Part shown: positions 47,501 through 58,503 of the stretch, one piece after another
Position numbering within the stretch: position 1 is the stretch's first letter
Layout of the letters: every line of letters starts with the position of its first letter
Source of the DNA: Cotesia glomerata
Lineage: Eukaryota > Arthropoda > Insecta > Hymenoptera > Braconidae
Direction: 5' to 3'
Assembly: GCF_020080835.1 (NCBI RefSeq)
Contig: NC_058158.1
Span: forward strand, 33,746,305 to 33,810,304
DNA: 64,000 nucleotides
Position numbers and translations under genes: made by a program
The notes under the pieces: model-generated
Databases searched by the model: none
What the model saw: only the letters and a program-made list of their open reading frames with translations
Told to the model about the DNA's origin: nothing

Positions 47501-49816
47501 TTATGATGCGCGCGCACACTGTCACGAAAAACCGACACCCTGAAGTTAGCTACTCAACATTTTAATTTTTTAAAAAAAAGTTACCAACAAAATAAAAATA
47601 AGTACATCTATATGTATGTTTGCGTGAGAACTGGCAACTGTATTCACGATATTTCATATAAATATATATTTTTAACTTCCCGCTAAGAAAATTGAAAATT
47701 TTTAATAATGGGAAGTTATTGATTTCGGTCCGATTTTTAAAAGTCGAGTTTTCACCGGATGTCCACGTTTTAAGGTCCCAGGAAGCCATTCTGATTATTC
47801 CCGCCGAGGTGTCCGGCCGTGTGTGTGTGTCAATAAATTTTTGTCGTACGGTTTCTCAAAAACGAATCAACCGATTGAATTCTACGACACGTCATTCGAA
47901 AGGGTCTATCAAAACGTAGATCTGATTAGATTTAAGAGTTAATTCATCAAGCCATTCCGAAGAAATTAAAAGAAAAGTTTGAATTTTTGTTTTTTAAAAA
48001 TAACCTTAAAGCGTACGAAAAAATCATAATGAAACCATGTATACATTTTTTTGCTTAAAAACTGCGTCGAATGCTTTTTTTAAGAGCGGTTTATAGTTGA
48101 TTTTCAAACGTGTTTTTCTCATGTATGTGGTAAAATTTCGAAAAAAAACGCTTCGCTCTTCGATAGATAATTAAATTATCTATCGAAGAGCGAAGCGCGT
48201 TTTTGGAAAATTTTCATTTATTTATGCATAAAATGCGTTTTAAGTTTGTCCAATAGAGGGCGAGAGAGAGGAAAATGTAAACTCTTCTTAAAATTAAAAT
48301 TGAACGACGCATTTAAAAGTTATAGTTTAGAAATTCATAAAATTTTTTTTTTTGGTATTTTTTTAAGATATTTTCCAGTTTCTTTAACCGATCAATAAAA
48401 ACTTGTACATTTTCTTTTTGTGCTTTAAAAACTGCACCGAAAGCTTTTTCAAAAAACAAAATCGAACGACACATTCAAAAGTTACAGTTGTTTAATAAAT
48501 ACATTTGGAGCTCGAGGAGCTCAAAATGTGAAAAACTGCGCTTTGAGCGCAAAATGTCAAAAGCTCAAATATTAATCAAAAAACACATTTTAAGGTGCTT
48601 GAAATGCAAACTTAGCAGGAAGTTCTAGGGTTGGCCTGCACGGTCAACCGATTTCCAAATTTTTTTAATTATGTAGAAATAATTTTTTTATGATATTTAA
48701 ATAAACTTTATTTACTTTGATTATGCGTTATAATAAAACGTTCAATGTATTAAATACTTTTTTTTCTATTATTAGTGTCGTTTTTTCTACAAACGTAGGA
48801 TAACGCGATAGGTAAAATATTTAGAAAGATTTTTATTTTGTTACGTCAAAGAAGTATAACTTCTAACGTGCGTACATAAGTACACACACACTTTTTAACT
48901 TTGTTTTCCAAAAATTAAACTAAGATTTTTTTCATTTTTCAAAATATGTCAAATTATAATATTTCTAATTATTTTTTCAAATTTTCACATGTGAAATATT
49001 TTTATTAAATTTCTTTTATAATAATTTCATTGTTATTAAATTATAAAAAAATTTCTAATGTCTGTCAACTTTAGTGTCATTTTTTCTTGTGTTGCGCAAA
49101 ATTATACTTCTATTGTTTATAATTGGTATAATTAATTGTTGTCTTAATTTAATATCACAAAATATAACACTAAAGTTAGCCGACGTTTTTAATTTTTTGA
49201 TTTTTTTAAATTATTCAATTAGAACTAAAAAATATTTTTAAAAAATTGCACTTACAGTTTATCAAGTTTTATAGAAATGAAAATTTTTTTCTATTAATTT
49301 GTAATCATTATTTCAATAAAAAAAAATTCTAAAAATTTTTAGGTGTCGGCTAACTTAATTTTCATTCACAAAATAAAAAATACATAAATTCAATTCCAAT
49401 TAAATAAAATTTTACACTTTAGTTAACTTTTATTTATTGAAAAAAAAAAACTGTCAAATAGCGCACCAACTCAAGAAACGTCAAAAGCGCCATCTCTTGT
49501 GAAATTAACATAACAATTTACAATTTTTTTTCTGAAACTATACACATGTGTATAGTCCATTCTTATAATTTAGATGAAAAATATGAAAATATATCATGTA
49601 AGCAAACTATTCGTAACGTGATTGGTCAAATATATCATAAGCATGAAAATATAGATAATTCCATACCAACATTCACACGACCGCTTGCGCGCGCAACGTA
49701 TACTAGTTTCCATAATAAAAACAACTTTGGATATAGGTTAATATTTTTACGTCTGTAGTGGAGTTTAATTGTTAATTATTGTCAGTTAATTAAATATTAT
49801 AAAAAAATCTATCAAA
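44523..49816. other. 3' UTR and intergenic DNA between EB-module and ZNF830-like genes
   Basis: No coding exon is supported. The EB-gene 3' UTR may be long. An AATAAA with downstream GT-rich sequence occurs near 47273. The interval includes an ATT microsatellite (~45226-45249), an interspersed element (47674-48624) and a GTTAGCCGAC-family copy (~49171-49365). The last 400 bases before 49817 should hold the ZNF830-like promoter. Confidence 0.5.
47674..48624. mobile_element. ~950 bp interspersed element, short TIRs and internal perfect hairpin
   Basis: The left end AACTTCCCGCTAAG and right end CTTAGCAGGAAGTT are inverted with one mismatch. The interior is clearly more GC-rich than its surroundings (CCGCCGAGGTGTCCGGCCG). 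It contains a perfect 24-base-arm palindrome at 48149-48197 whose arms begin CGCTTCGCTCTTCGATAGAT. The 75-residue frames on either strand at 47562-47919 overlap and show no domain. The class is unknown. Confidence 0.6.
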
Positions 49817-51178
49817 ATGTCAAAAGCTAAAAAATTAACTCAACATGAGCTGCGAAAAGCTATGAGTGACCACAAGAAGAAAACAGGAGCAGTCAAAAAA
49901 ATAGAATCTCCGTTAGCAAAATATCCTTTTAAGTCTAATAATTTAACTACATTATTATTTATTTAATTTTTCAGGTATTTCTTGTAAAATCTGTATTTTC
50001 TTAACATTTGTACAAGTATAACGATTTAGGTCAGCTGATGTGCGTGATATGTAAGTCAGTAGTCCGCAGTGAAACTGTATGGCCTGTCCATTTGAACTCT
50101 AAATCCCACAAGGACAACGTAGCCGCTGCTAAAAAATCGCTAGAAGTAAAGACAACTGTAAATAAAGCTCCTACCAGTTCATTCAAACGACCACCGTCAC
50201 CTACTCGATCGGAAGTTCCGACCAAAAAAGTAAAAGGAATATTAAAAAATTCAGGGAATGCTAAAATTCCATCCGCGTTACCTGCAGACTTCTTCGATGC
50301 TCCAGCTGGCCGTGAAGTTGCTAGTCCAGCAGTGAAAAACTCTGAAAAAGCCGTAGTGAATATCAGTAATAATAAAACAGCTGAGTCAACGACTGTCGAG
50401 GCTGAACAGGTCCAAGAAGCGGAATCTACCAATTCAGCTGCTCTTCCTGAGGGATTTTTTGATGATCCAATTTTAGATGCTAAGGTATATCAAGTGTCTG
50501 ATTTTTATCGCAAGAATTTATATTTTTATTTTATATTTACACTTTTTATTATTTCGTCACAGGTACGGAACGTAGAGTACAAAAACCCTGTTGAGGAAGA
50601 ATGGGACAGGTATTTGAAGGAGATCAAAGAAGAGACAACTCAATCGGCTCAAATCATTGCCGAGGATCACGAGCTGGCTACCAGTGAAAGACAGATAAAC
50701 GAAATCGATGAGCAGTTGGGTAATCTGTCTAGGTAAATTATAAAATATTTTTATTGAATTAAAGTAAAAGACCCAGTTATTGACACTTACAATTTTATTA
50801 ATGATGTAATATGGAAAAAATTGGAGAAGGAAAAGAAAAAATAAGGAGAAGAAAGGGAATTTATTTTAAAAGTTGTCGGACAAATAAATAATATTCATCC
50901 GATTATCGTATTAATAAAAATAAAAATAATCGTCCGATAGTCGGATAAGTAAACTTTTCCTTTATTTATACAATTGTATGAATAATTATTATTTATTTGT
51001 CCGACAATTTTTTAAATAAATTCACTCATTAAATAATTACTAATCTAATAGTTTATAATTTTATGAATTATATTTTCTTTGTTGCTTTAATATAAATTGA
51101 CTCTATTTTCATGAATATAAAAATTGTCGGACAAATAATTATTTATTATTCATACGACAATCGTATGACTAGCAACAT

Positions 51179-51228
<50 letters not shown>

Positions 51229-51558
51229 AATAAATTAATAAATATAATTTTTGAATTATAAATTTTAAGATAATTGATTTTTTGGTAACATTTTATTTTT
51301 TTAATTAGACTAAAATTGCAAGTGTCAAACAACTAGGCCAGTGTCAATAACTGGGTCTTTTACCTTAGTTATTATATTTTCGAGAAAGTCTGAATTATTA
51401 TTTGTATTTTTTTTTACAGGGTAATGGCACTCGTAAAGTGTAAGGAAGAAATAATTGCTCCAAAAAATACTGTAGAGAAAGATGACGAAACTTCTAGCGA
51501 TGATGACAGTGATTTTGACGAATTTTTAGATTGGAGGGTTAAAAAATCTTATAAATAA
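49817..51558 (+). CDS. ZNF830/Omcg1-like U1-type zinc-finger protein
   Basis: Exons 49817-49920, 50016-50484, 50563-50732 and 51420-51558 join to 293 aa. ZNF830 is a nuclear, spliceosome-associated protein needed for genome stability in vertebrates. The N-terminus MSKAKKLTQHELRKAM leads to IESPLAKYNDLGQLMC, matching the vertebrate IESPFAKYNRLGQLSC block. The finger is C-x2-C-x12-H-x5-H (CVIC ... HLNSKSH, ~44-66). A low-complexity middle with two LPxxFFD motifs (ALPADFFDA, ALPEGFFDD) follows. A coiled coil (EEEWDRYLKEIKEE) and the acidic terminus DDDSDFDEFLDWR end the protein. The first intron is U12-like (see separate entry). The 78-base second intron lacks stops in frame, so retention would give an in-frame insertion. 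Confidence 0.9.
49921..50015 (+). other. Candidate U12-type (minor spliceosome) intron, AT-AA or AA-AC ends
   Basis: The intron begins exactly ATATCCTTTT, the U12 5' splice consensus (ATATCCTT). It holds TTTTCTTAAC (49996-50005), close to the U12 branch site TTCCTTAAC, about 11 bases before its end. Protein homology (LAKYN) demands the joint GCA-AA/G-TAT. With the 5' cut before ATATCC this makes the intron AT...AA. Because AA is present on both sides, AA...AC would give the same mRNA. No GT-AG choice keeps the frame. Confidence 0.75.
50764..51363. mobile_element. 600 bp TIR element in ZNF830-like intron 3
   Basis: GTAAAAGACCCAGTTATTGA at the left end is perfectly inverted at the right end (TCAATAACTGGGTCTTTTAC). 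Internal blocks TTGTCGGACAAATAA recur in both orientations (near 50873, 50995 and 51124), with CGATTATCG-type palindromes. A ~43-base A run (51181-51224) is included. No ORF. The right end lies ~55 bases before exon 4. Confidence 0.85.
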
Positions 51559-51973
51559 ATATAAATTTAGTGTTAAAATTATTATTTATAATTTAATAAA
51601 TTTTTCTTTTTTAAAAAAAAATTTTTTGCTACTGTGTAATTGACTTAAAAAAAAAACATTTAAAATTTCATGGTGATTTTAATAAAATAAATTTATTCTA
51701 GTTATAGAAAGTAAATAATTTTTTTTATTAACAAAATCATTTACTAAGCATTGCGTATTTTAAGTAATATATACATTAAAATTTTTTTTGATGAAAATAG
51801 TATTTATAATTCTGATTAGAAGGACAGAGAGTCTTACTCGTAAAAATCAAACTAGGAGTTTAGCTTTAATAAATTAGTGACACTCGGTTAAACATAAGAT
51901 AAGAAATGAAATTAGTCGTTTTTTTATTAAATGTACACAATGATCAATAATTATACTGTCATACTATTATTTA

Positions 51974-53427
51974 CTATTTTAAAAGTGCTTTAATACGATC
52001 ATTAATATAAGTGATTCGTTTTAATAATACCTCGGACGTATGAAAATCAACATACGAAATATCGAGTATCTGGCATTTCTGCGCTTGAAGTAGCCGGTAA
52101 TGTAATCGTACTGGTCCTACTAACATAGTCTCTCCTCTACAGTAATTTTGATACGAATTAGCCACAATAACTATCCTTGTTAAATCTTTTTTATTTCCTA
52201 TTTGGTTAAAGGGAACAGGCGTTAAATTTTTATCCATAAAAAAGTCCAGATCTGAAATGAAAAAAATTAATTATTATAAAATCAATTAAAATGATTTTTT
52301 TAATTTCAATAAAATACATACCTATTAAAAAACCGGTTCCATCTGAGACATCTTCCCTAAAGTAATCTCTCGAAGGGAAAAGAGTTACCAACGTATCTTT
52401 AATCGATCTTACAAATATTTCTTTATCTTTAGTTTTCATAATCGGAGCATCGAATATTGGCGAATTGTCCGGCAATTTTGGACCATTGTAGTGTTTTATT
52501 AAATACTTAGCAACCGCATTTATATTTAATAATTTATGTTTTTTTACCAATGGAACTATATTATCACGCTCTATAACAAAAAAAAAAAAAAAAAAAAAAA
52601 ATTAGATCAACAAATTTAATTAACTAAAGTTGTTTTAAAAAATTAAAAATATTAACCATAGAGCTTGCTCATGAATTTGTCATTTAGTACAGAAGAAATG
52701 TGTTCAGTTGATACTTGATTCAGAGTTGTAAGAGCCCACACAACATCTAACCACTCTGTCGATCTGATCATGTCAGTTTCTTTTAACGTAAACACCAACT
52801 CCTGCAAAATAATTTAAATCAATGTCTCAGTCTTTAATAATTTCAGCTAAAGGGGGTATTCTAGTCTAAAAGCATGAATTTCAGGTAATTTTTTTAAGTG
52901 CCGTAAGAAAAAGACAATCAATATTTTTACAATACATTTTTTTAGAAGTTACTTATTAACATTACAAGAATACAGAAAAAAATAAAAAAAGTTGAAAAAA
53001 AATTTTTTCACAAAATGGCGACTGCCTGAAAAAAAAAAATATTTTTTTTTCTACTTTTTTTTACTTTTTCGAATTTTTTAAAAATAGTACAAATATTTTC
53101 GATAGTAAAAATTGAAATTTGGGGATGACCGTAGTTCCTGTCATAGCGACATTACTCTAGATTAATAATCTTTTTTATTTTTTTATTTCAGATTGCTAAG
53201 AGGATTAAAATCGTTTACATAGTCACATGCCAATTTTTTGAGACCCTCCCCACTTCATCAAGTACTAATTTTTTGAATTTTCAACTTTTTTTATTTTTTT
53301 TCTGTATTCTTATAATGTTAATAAATAACTTATAAAAAAATGTATCGTAAAAATATTGATTGCCTTTTTTTTATGGTACTCCAAAAAATTACCTGAAATT
53401 CATGCTTCTAGACTAGAATATCCCCTT

Positions 53428-53458
<31 letters not shown>

Positions 53459-54499
53459 ACATTAAAAAAAACGTCAGAATTATTGGGCTTATACCCAATC
53501 GTTGCTAGTGTCATCAAAAATGAACACACATCCTGAGTCCTAATAATTTCTTTATTTTCAACCACCCATTCGGATAGTGCATTCATTACTTCATCATTAC
53601 GGTACTTCAACATCCCAAGAGACGTAATGATAGACCCAATAACTGGGCTTTTAGTGACTTTTTTAACCAACACAACTAACTCGTCACAAATTTTTGTCAA
53701 TAAAGCTTCATTTGGATAGTTAAGCTTCGCCATACCATAAAGTATGTCTGCATTTTGTTTTATATCCAATTTATCAGTTTTTGTTAACAAATGTAAAGCA
53801 AGAGAATCCAGTAGTGGCTTCTCCCGTGTGCCTTTAAGCGTCAAACCAGTCCAGACATCAACAGCTTCTTTGACAGACAATTTAGAAATTTCTGAGCTGT
53901 AAGAATTACTCTCGTGAAACATATTATGGAAATGTGCACTTCGTCCAATCGGCTCTGAACTTAAATGTGTGTCCTTCTCCTGAGCAGCATTACTTTGTTT
54001 TTTAATAGCTATTTTCAATGCTGAGCACAATCGCTTATACCTTGAGTCACTTTCGAATTTTTTTCGAGTTATTTTTTTTTCGTCGACCCACTGATCCAGT
54101 CTAGAAACAATAAACTGCATTAGAATGCGATTTCCATGAGTCTCTCCTGACACTTTTAACAAATCTTCAACTGTCGCAGCACGTGTCAGCTCATCCTGAA
54201 GCTTTTTATTATCATTCTCAATGTTTAACAGCTGATCAAACGCCAGCTCAACCAGTGAAAACTTTGATTTTTCTTTTATAGGCTGTTGACAAAATTAATA
54301 ACATAAAATTAATATATAATATTATTGTAACGTCGCATAAACTCACTTTTATTTCATTAGGAGCTGATTTATTCGCTGTCGACGTACTGTTAAATGCACT
54401 TGACAAAACTTGATGTTTTGACATACACCAAGATGACGTTGATTTCGGGACAAGAGACGATCCATTGCGCAAAAATCCAACCAACTTTAAAATTGTCAT
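51974..54499 (-). CDS. FASTK-family mitochondrial RNA-binding protein (FASTKD4/TBRG4-like)
   Basis: Exons 54347-54499, 53461-54282, 52657-52801, 52322-52570 and 51974-52251 join in frame to 548 aa. FASTK proteins act in mitochondria on stability and processing of mitochondrial RNA. The N-terminus (MTILKLVGFLRNGSSLVPKS) has the basic, acid-free look of a mitochondrial presequence. The middle shows helical-repeat sequence typical of FAST_1/FAST_2 (DILYGMAKLNYPNEALL, SLGMLKYRNDEVM, LMTLATIGYKP, DVVWALTTLN). The C-terminal ~60 residues are a RAP domain (ETMLVGPVRLHYRLLQAQ ... ISYVDFHTSEVLLKRITYI). Which paralogue it is remains uncertain; FASTKD4 fits best by size and by the RAP domain. The exon 2 donor follows a homopolymer T run (DVFFN|GTATGT). 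Confidence 0.85.
52852..53425. mobile_element. 570 bp TIR element in FASTK-family intron
   Basis: The left terminus GGGGGTATTCTAGTCTAAAA is inverted at the right as CTAGACTAGAATATCCCC. Arms of ~130 bp match (GCATGAATTTCAGGTAATTT, TTGATTGCCTTTTT and TAATGTTAATAAATAACTT in inverse). It lies in the intron 52802-53460 and ends next to an A run (53427-53453) that abuts the exon 2 donor. Confidence 0.85.
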
Positions 54500-54890
54500 T
54501 TTGTATTATGATAATAATTAAAATATTATTTAATAATTATTTATATTTATATAATCATAAGACTATGTGACCTGTGGGCAATATTAATAAGTTTATTAAA
54601 AATTATAAAATTGTTTTAGCGATTTAAATAAAGAATACAATCAGTCACTTACAAGTTTATTATTTTATTACTTACAAACTACTATTTATTTATAAACACA
54701 ATTAATAATATATTTTCGGCAATTTAACACATATTGAGGTTAGGTACAAATACTCATCTCATGAGGTTGTCTGAGAAAATTGAATGTTGGTAGAGAAAGT
54801 AAATTCAGCGACAAAGCGGGAAATTTAAATGTCACACACACACTTAGAAGACAATTTAATTAATTTCAAATAATTAAATAAATTAATTTA

Positions 54891-55241
54891 CTAGTTACTT
54901 AGATTATTTAATTTGTTAATTAAATCATTCCCAAACGACTCTCTATATTTCGGGCTTATGGAGTCCAAAAGTCCGTAGGGGGTCTCGAATACTTGGGCCT
55001 CGGTTTGAGTATTGGTTATGGTGTCGTGATGATCACTAGCTACTACAAATCCAGCTGATGACACTTTAACACAATATTTATCACCCTCGAGGGTTGTGAG
55101 GTTCAGATAAATTTTACTGTTCGTACTCTGGAGTTTCTGCGAAATACTTATGTCCTGGACGTAATTCTTGACGTCGTTTATTATCGCTTGGGCTTCTATT
55201 TTCCACTGATTTTCGTCTAGTACTTTTTCCTCGTGTATCAT
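54891..55241 (-). CDS. GSKIP: GSK3-beta interaction protein (GSKIP)
   Basis: A single-exon frame of 116 aa. Vertebrate GSKIP binds GSK3-beta and the PKA regulatory subunit and modulates beta-catenin signalling and phosphorylation by GSK3. The match is direct: EAQAIINDVKNYV against EAEAVVNDVLFAV, KYCVKVSSAGFVV, and the terminal block YGLLDSISPKYRESFGNDLINKL, which corresponds to [20 protein letters not shown] and contains the GSK3-binding helix. It is shorter than human GSKIP (139 aa) because the N-terminal extension is absent. MIHEEKVLDENQW is the only reasonable start. It lies 390 bases upstream of the FASTK-family gene on the same strand. Confidence 0.92.
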   Translation of the reverse strand: MIHEEKVLDENQWKIEAQAIINDVKNYVQDISISQKLQSTNSKIYLNLTTLEGDKYCVKVSSAGFVVASDHHDTITNTQTEAQVFETPYGLLDSISPKYRESFGNDLINKLNNLSN

Positions 55242-56341
55242 TCTGCTGTAAGTAATTTTTTACACTTCAATAACAAACCCGTTCATTTAATTAACTTTTT
55301 TCAGGAAGTAATAAGCGCAGTAAATAAATTATTAATTATAATAATAATAACGGGAATATGCAACAGGAATGAAGGAATGACAGCAGAGATTGCGAGGTTG
55401 TTTTTAACACTGTTTTATCTGCAGCAAAAGTTTTCGTACTAAATTTCTCGCTTATCGATTTTAAACTAAAAATCACAAAAAATTTCAAAATTTAGTAATA
55501 AAATTTTCATTATTTCTATTTTTACATTTTTATGCTATAAAATTAACTTTTCCCCGCACTAAATTACCAAACTATATATTTTTTAATTACACTTAGCTCA
55601 GAAATAAAAAAAAATTTTTTTTATTAAAATAAAAAAATTGAAATTTTCAAAATATAAAAAAAAAAATTTTACTTTGAAAAAACACAGCTTGAAAAATTTT
55701 TTGTGTTTATTTTAAATTAACTTCAGCATGACATTAAAGTTAGCAGTCACTAGAGAATTTTTTAGTTTTTTTTAGCAAATAACAAATTTGTTTATAAAAA
55801 TTACTTTAAAAAAAATGAAAATTAAGTTAGCCGACATCTAAAAATTTTTAGAATTTCTTTTATTGAAAAAGTTATTACAAAAAAATTTTGTAAAAAACTT
55901 GAAAAACTGTAAGTGCAATTTTTTAAAAAATATTAATTAGTTTAAATTTAATAATTAAAAAAAAATTAAAAACTTCGGCTAACTTTAGTATCATTTTAAA
56001 AATTTTCATTTTCTATTTTTTTAAATTTCTACATATAAATTTTTTTTTCTAATTTTATTTGCCATAATTTATTTAAAAAAAAATTCTAAAAATTATTAAA
56101 TATCTGCAAAATTTATTTTTTCATGACATCAGCGACAAATTCAAACAACGGTGATTATGGAAACTATAAGGCAACGTGGCCTCAGCTGGTTCATCGAAAA
56201 CATGGTGGAATGATAAATATTCATTTAGTGTCATCTGTCATTTGTAATATGTTTTCAACGACTTGATAATATATTTTTCTCAAACGTTTAATTGTTTATG
56301 ATTATCATTATCTAATTATTCAGTGAAGTTAATAAATAAAA
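55242..56341. promoter_or_regulatory. Divergent upstream region of GSKIP and ZFPL1, with repeats
   Basis: The GSKIP and ZFPL1 start codons diverge over 1.1 kb. Positions ~55720-56120 are small palindromic repeats, including a GTTAGCCGACATC...TTCGGCTAACTTTAG copy at ~55824-55990. The unique parts likely to hold promoters are ~55242-55480 and ~56130-56341. The 69-residue frame at 55233-55442 has no family features. Confidence 0.45.
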
Positions 56342-58355
56342 ATGGGGTTGTGTAAATGTCCTAAAAGAAAAGTGACAAATCAATTTTGTTTTGAGCACAG
56401 AGTCAACGTTTGCGAGCACTGTATGGTGACAAATCATCCTAAGGTTTGTTAATTAAAAACAAATTTATTCCTCTATTATTTATAAAAAATTTCCATTCAT
56501 TTATTTATTTACAAAACTTTTCATTTCAGTGCGTAGTACAGTCTTATCTCCAATGGCTACAAGACAGTGATTGTAATCCAATTTGTACTTTGTGTTCTAA
56601 TGAACTGAAAAGCGGTGATTGCGTGAGATTAGTTTGTTATCATGTTTATCATTGGCCTTGCTTGGATCAACATGCCAGAAGTATGCCTTCAACGACAGCA
56701 CCAGCTGGTTACGTATGTCCGACTTGTAATTATGCCATATTTCCAGCGCCTAATTTAGTTTCACCGGTTGCCGATGTACTGAAAGAAAAATTGGCTAGTG
56801 TCAATTGGGCCAGAGCTGGACTTGGTTTGCCTTTGGTAAATTTATTTATTCATCAATTATAAAATAATTATTCTGAGTGTAAAAGTAGCAGATATATTCA
56901 ATAATTTTAAAAATTTATTCCTATGCAAATATTAAAATTTTATTACACTTAAGTTAGCCGACATTTTTTATTTTTTCATTAATTAAATTAGGACAAAAAA
57001 GTATTTTTTAATAATTGCACTTTTAATTTTTCAAATTTTTTTTTTATAATTTTTCCAATAAAAAAAAAAGAAGAATCAAAGACAATAAGAATTATAACAT
57101 TATTAATTATCATGTTATGTTACGTGTAAATAATTTACTTTATTAATTTTTTATGTACTCATTATGTACTTGAATAAGATGGCCCTTAGGGAGCACTAGC
57201 TCTAGGATCAAAATTTAATAAATAAAATAAATAAATAAATAAAAAAAAAAGTTCTATAAATTTTTAGATTTCGACTAACTTAATTTTATTACACTAAAAT
57301 TCGCCGACATTTTAAATTTTGATTTTTATTCATTAATTAAATTAGAACAAAAAAATATTTTTTAAAAATTGGATTTACAATTTTTCAAATTTTTTACAAA
57401 TGAAATTTTTTTTTTGCAATAATTTTTTCAATAAAAAAAAAGTTGTATAAATTTTTAGATTTCGGCTAATATAATTTTCATAATTTTATTGCACTAAATT
57501 TAGCCGACATTTTTAATTTTTTGATTTTTTTTCATTAATTAAATTAGGACAAAAAAATATTTTTTAAAAATTGCACTAACAATTTTTCAAGTTTTTTACA
57601 GATGAAATTTTTTTTTGCAATAGTTTTTTCAAAAAAAAAAAGTTCTTTAAATTTTTAAATGTCAGTTTACTTAATTTTCATTAAAATTTTTTTTATTTAT
57701 AAAAATAGTTTAATATCGGCTACATTTATACTCATAAATTACTAAATAAAATAAAGGAATATTGAATATATTTATTTATTTACAGCTAAGCAATGACCGA
57801 GAAACTCTAGTACCAGAATCAAAAGTGCCGTCAATTGAAACAACAGTCTATCAAAATCACGTATCTCCACCGATACCTTCAGTCGCAACAGCACGTACTA
57901 GCAGTAATGTTAATTCAATAAGCACGCATATGAACAACGTTCATAGTATAAATAGTAACAGTAATAATCATCAGCCGCAAGGACCACCTTACTCAGTAGT
58001 AAACATGGAGTCAACGAGCCAGCTAGATCGTAAAATATTTGAAGCACGTGATGATTCCAAAAACATGAGTTTCGATCACGATGAAAACAAGTACGAGCGT
58101 CGATCTCCGATCAAGCGATTGCTCCACATATGGAAGCTCTTGAAGCTTTCAAAATTATCGGAAACTCGTCGACGGGGATCCAAGCCCGAATCCGTGTATC
58201 GAAGATTTTTAATTTTAGCAGTAATTGGAATAGTCTGTTTTCTTTTTATTATCATGATATTCTCCTGGTTAGGTCGCATGGCTACCGATGGAGATCCGTC
58301 GTTTGACCTTAAGAATAATCCGAATCTTAATTTACACCAAGAGCCGGCAATGTAA
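56342..58355 (+). CDS. ZFPL1: Zinc finger protein-like 1 (ZFPL1), cis-Golgi membrane protein
   Basis: Exons 56342-56443, 56530-56835 and 57786-58355 give 325 aa (human 310). ZFPL1 is a cis-Golgi integral membrane protein that binds GM130 and supports Golgi integrity. The N-terminus is nearly invariant: MGLCKCPKRKVTNQFCFEHRV, CEHCMV and QSYLQWLQDSD. A B-box-like and a RING-like finger follow (CTLC ... CYHVYHWPCL ... APAGYVCPTCNYAIF), then LKEKLASVNWARAGLGLPL. A variable Ser/Asn-rich linker precedes ARDDSKNMSF and DENKYERRSP. One membrane helix (~274-296, FLILAVIGIVCFLFIIMIFS) is followed by WLGRMATDGDPSFDLKNNPN, as in the human tail. Intron 2 is filled with repeats. Confidence 0.96.
56945..57690. 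repeat. Three GTTAGCCGAC-family copies in a row in ZFPL1 intron 2
   Basis: Copies at ~56947-57288 (interrupted by an insertion), ~57293-57480 and ~57488-57680. Each opens with TTAGCCGACATTTT and closes with ATTTCGGCTAAT or a variant. They share GAAATTTTTTTTTGCAATA and face the same way, so local tandem duplication or repeated insertion at one site is likely. Confidence 0.75.
57070..57245 (+). mobile_element. 5'-truncated non-LTR retrotransposon tail (candidate)
   Basis: GATGGCCCTTAGGGAGCACT and AGCTCTAGGATCAAAATTTAA precede a tail of TAAATAAATAAA. This is the typical look of the last ~170 bases of an insect Jockey/I-type LINE. It interrupts the first GTTAGCCGAC copy between CAATAAAAAAAAA and its repetition AAATAAAAAAAAAA, which would be the target duplication. 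The clade is inferred, not shown. Confidence 0.6.
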
Positions 58356-58463
58356 CACAAATTATACCTCACGACTGTGTCATTTAAAACATTCTGTTTA
58401 TTTGTTATTTTTCAAACTAATTTTATACGATAAGCTATTATTAATTATTGATTTATAATATTC

Positions 58464-58503
<40 letters not shown>

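Noticed and set aside
47562..47919. 75-codon ORFs on both strands
   Set aside because: Inside an interspersed repeat and overlapping each other.
49921..50015. Standard GT-AG intron in the ZNF830-like gene
   Set aside because: The GT donor after TTTTAA with the TTTCAG acceptor leads to a stop within four codons, and no other GT-AG pair keeps LAKYN.
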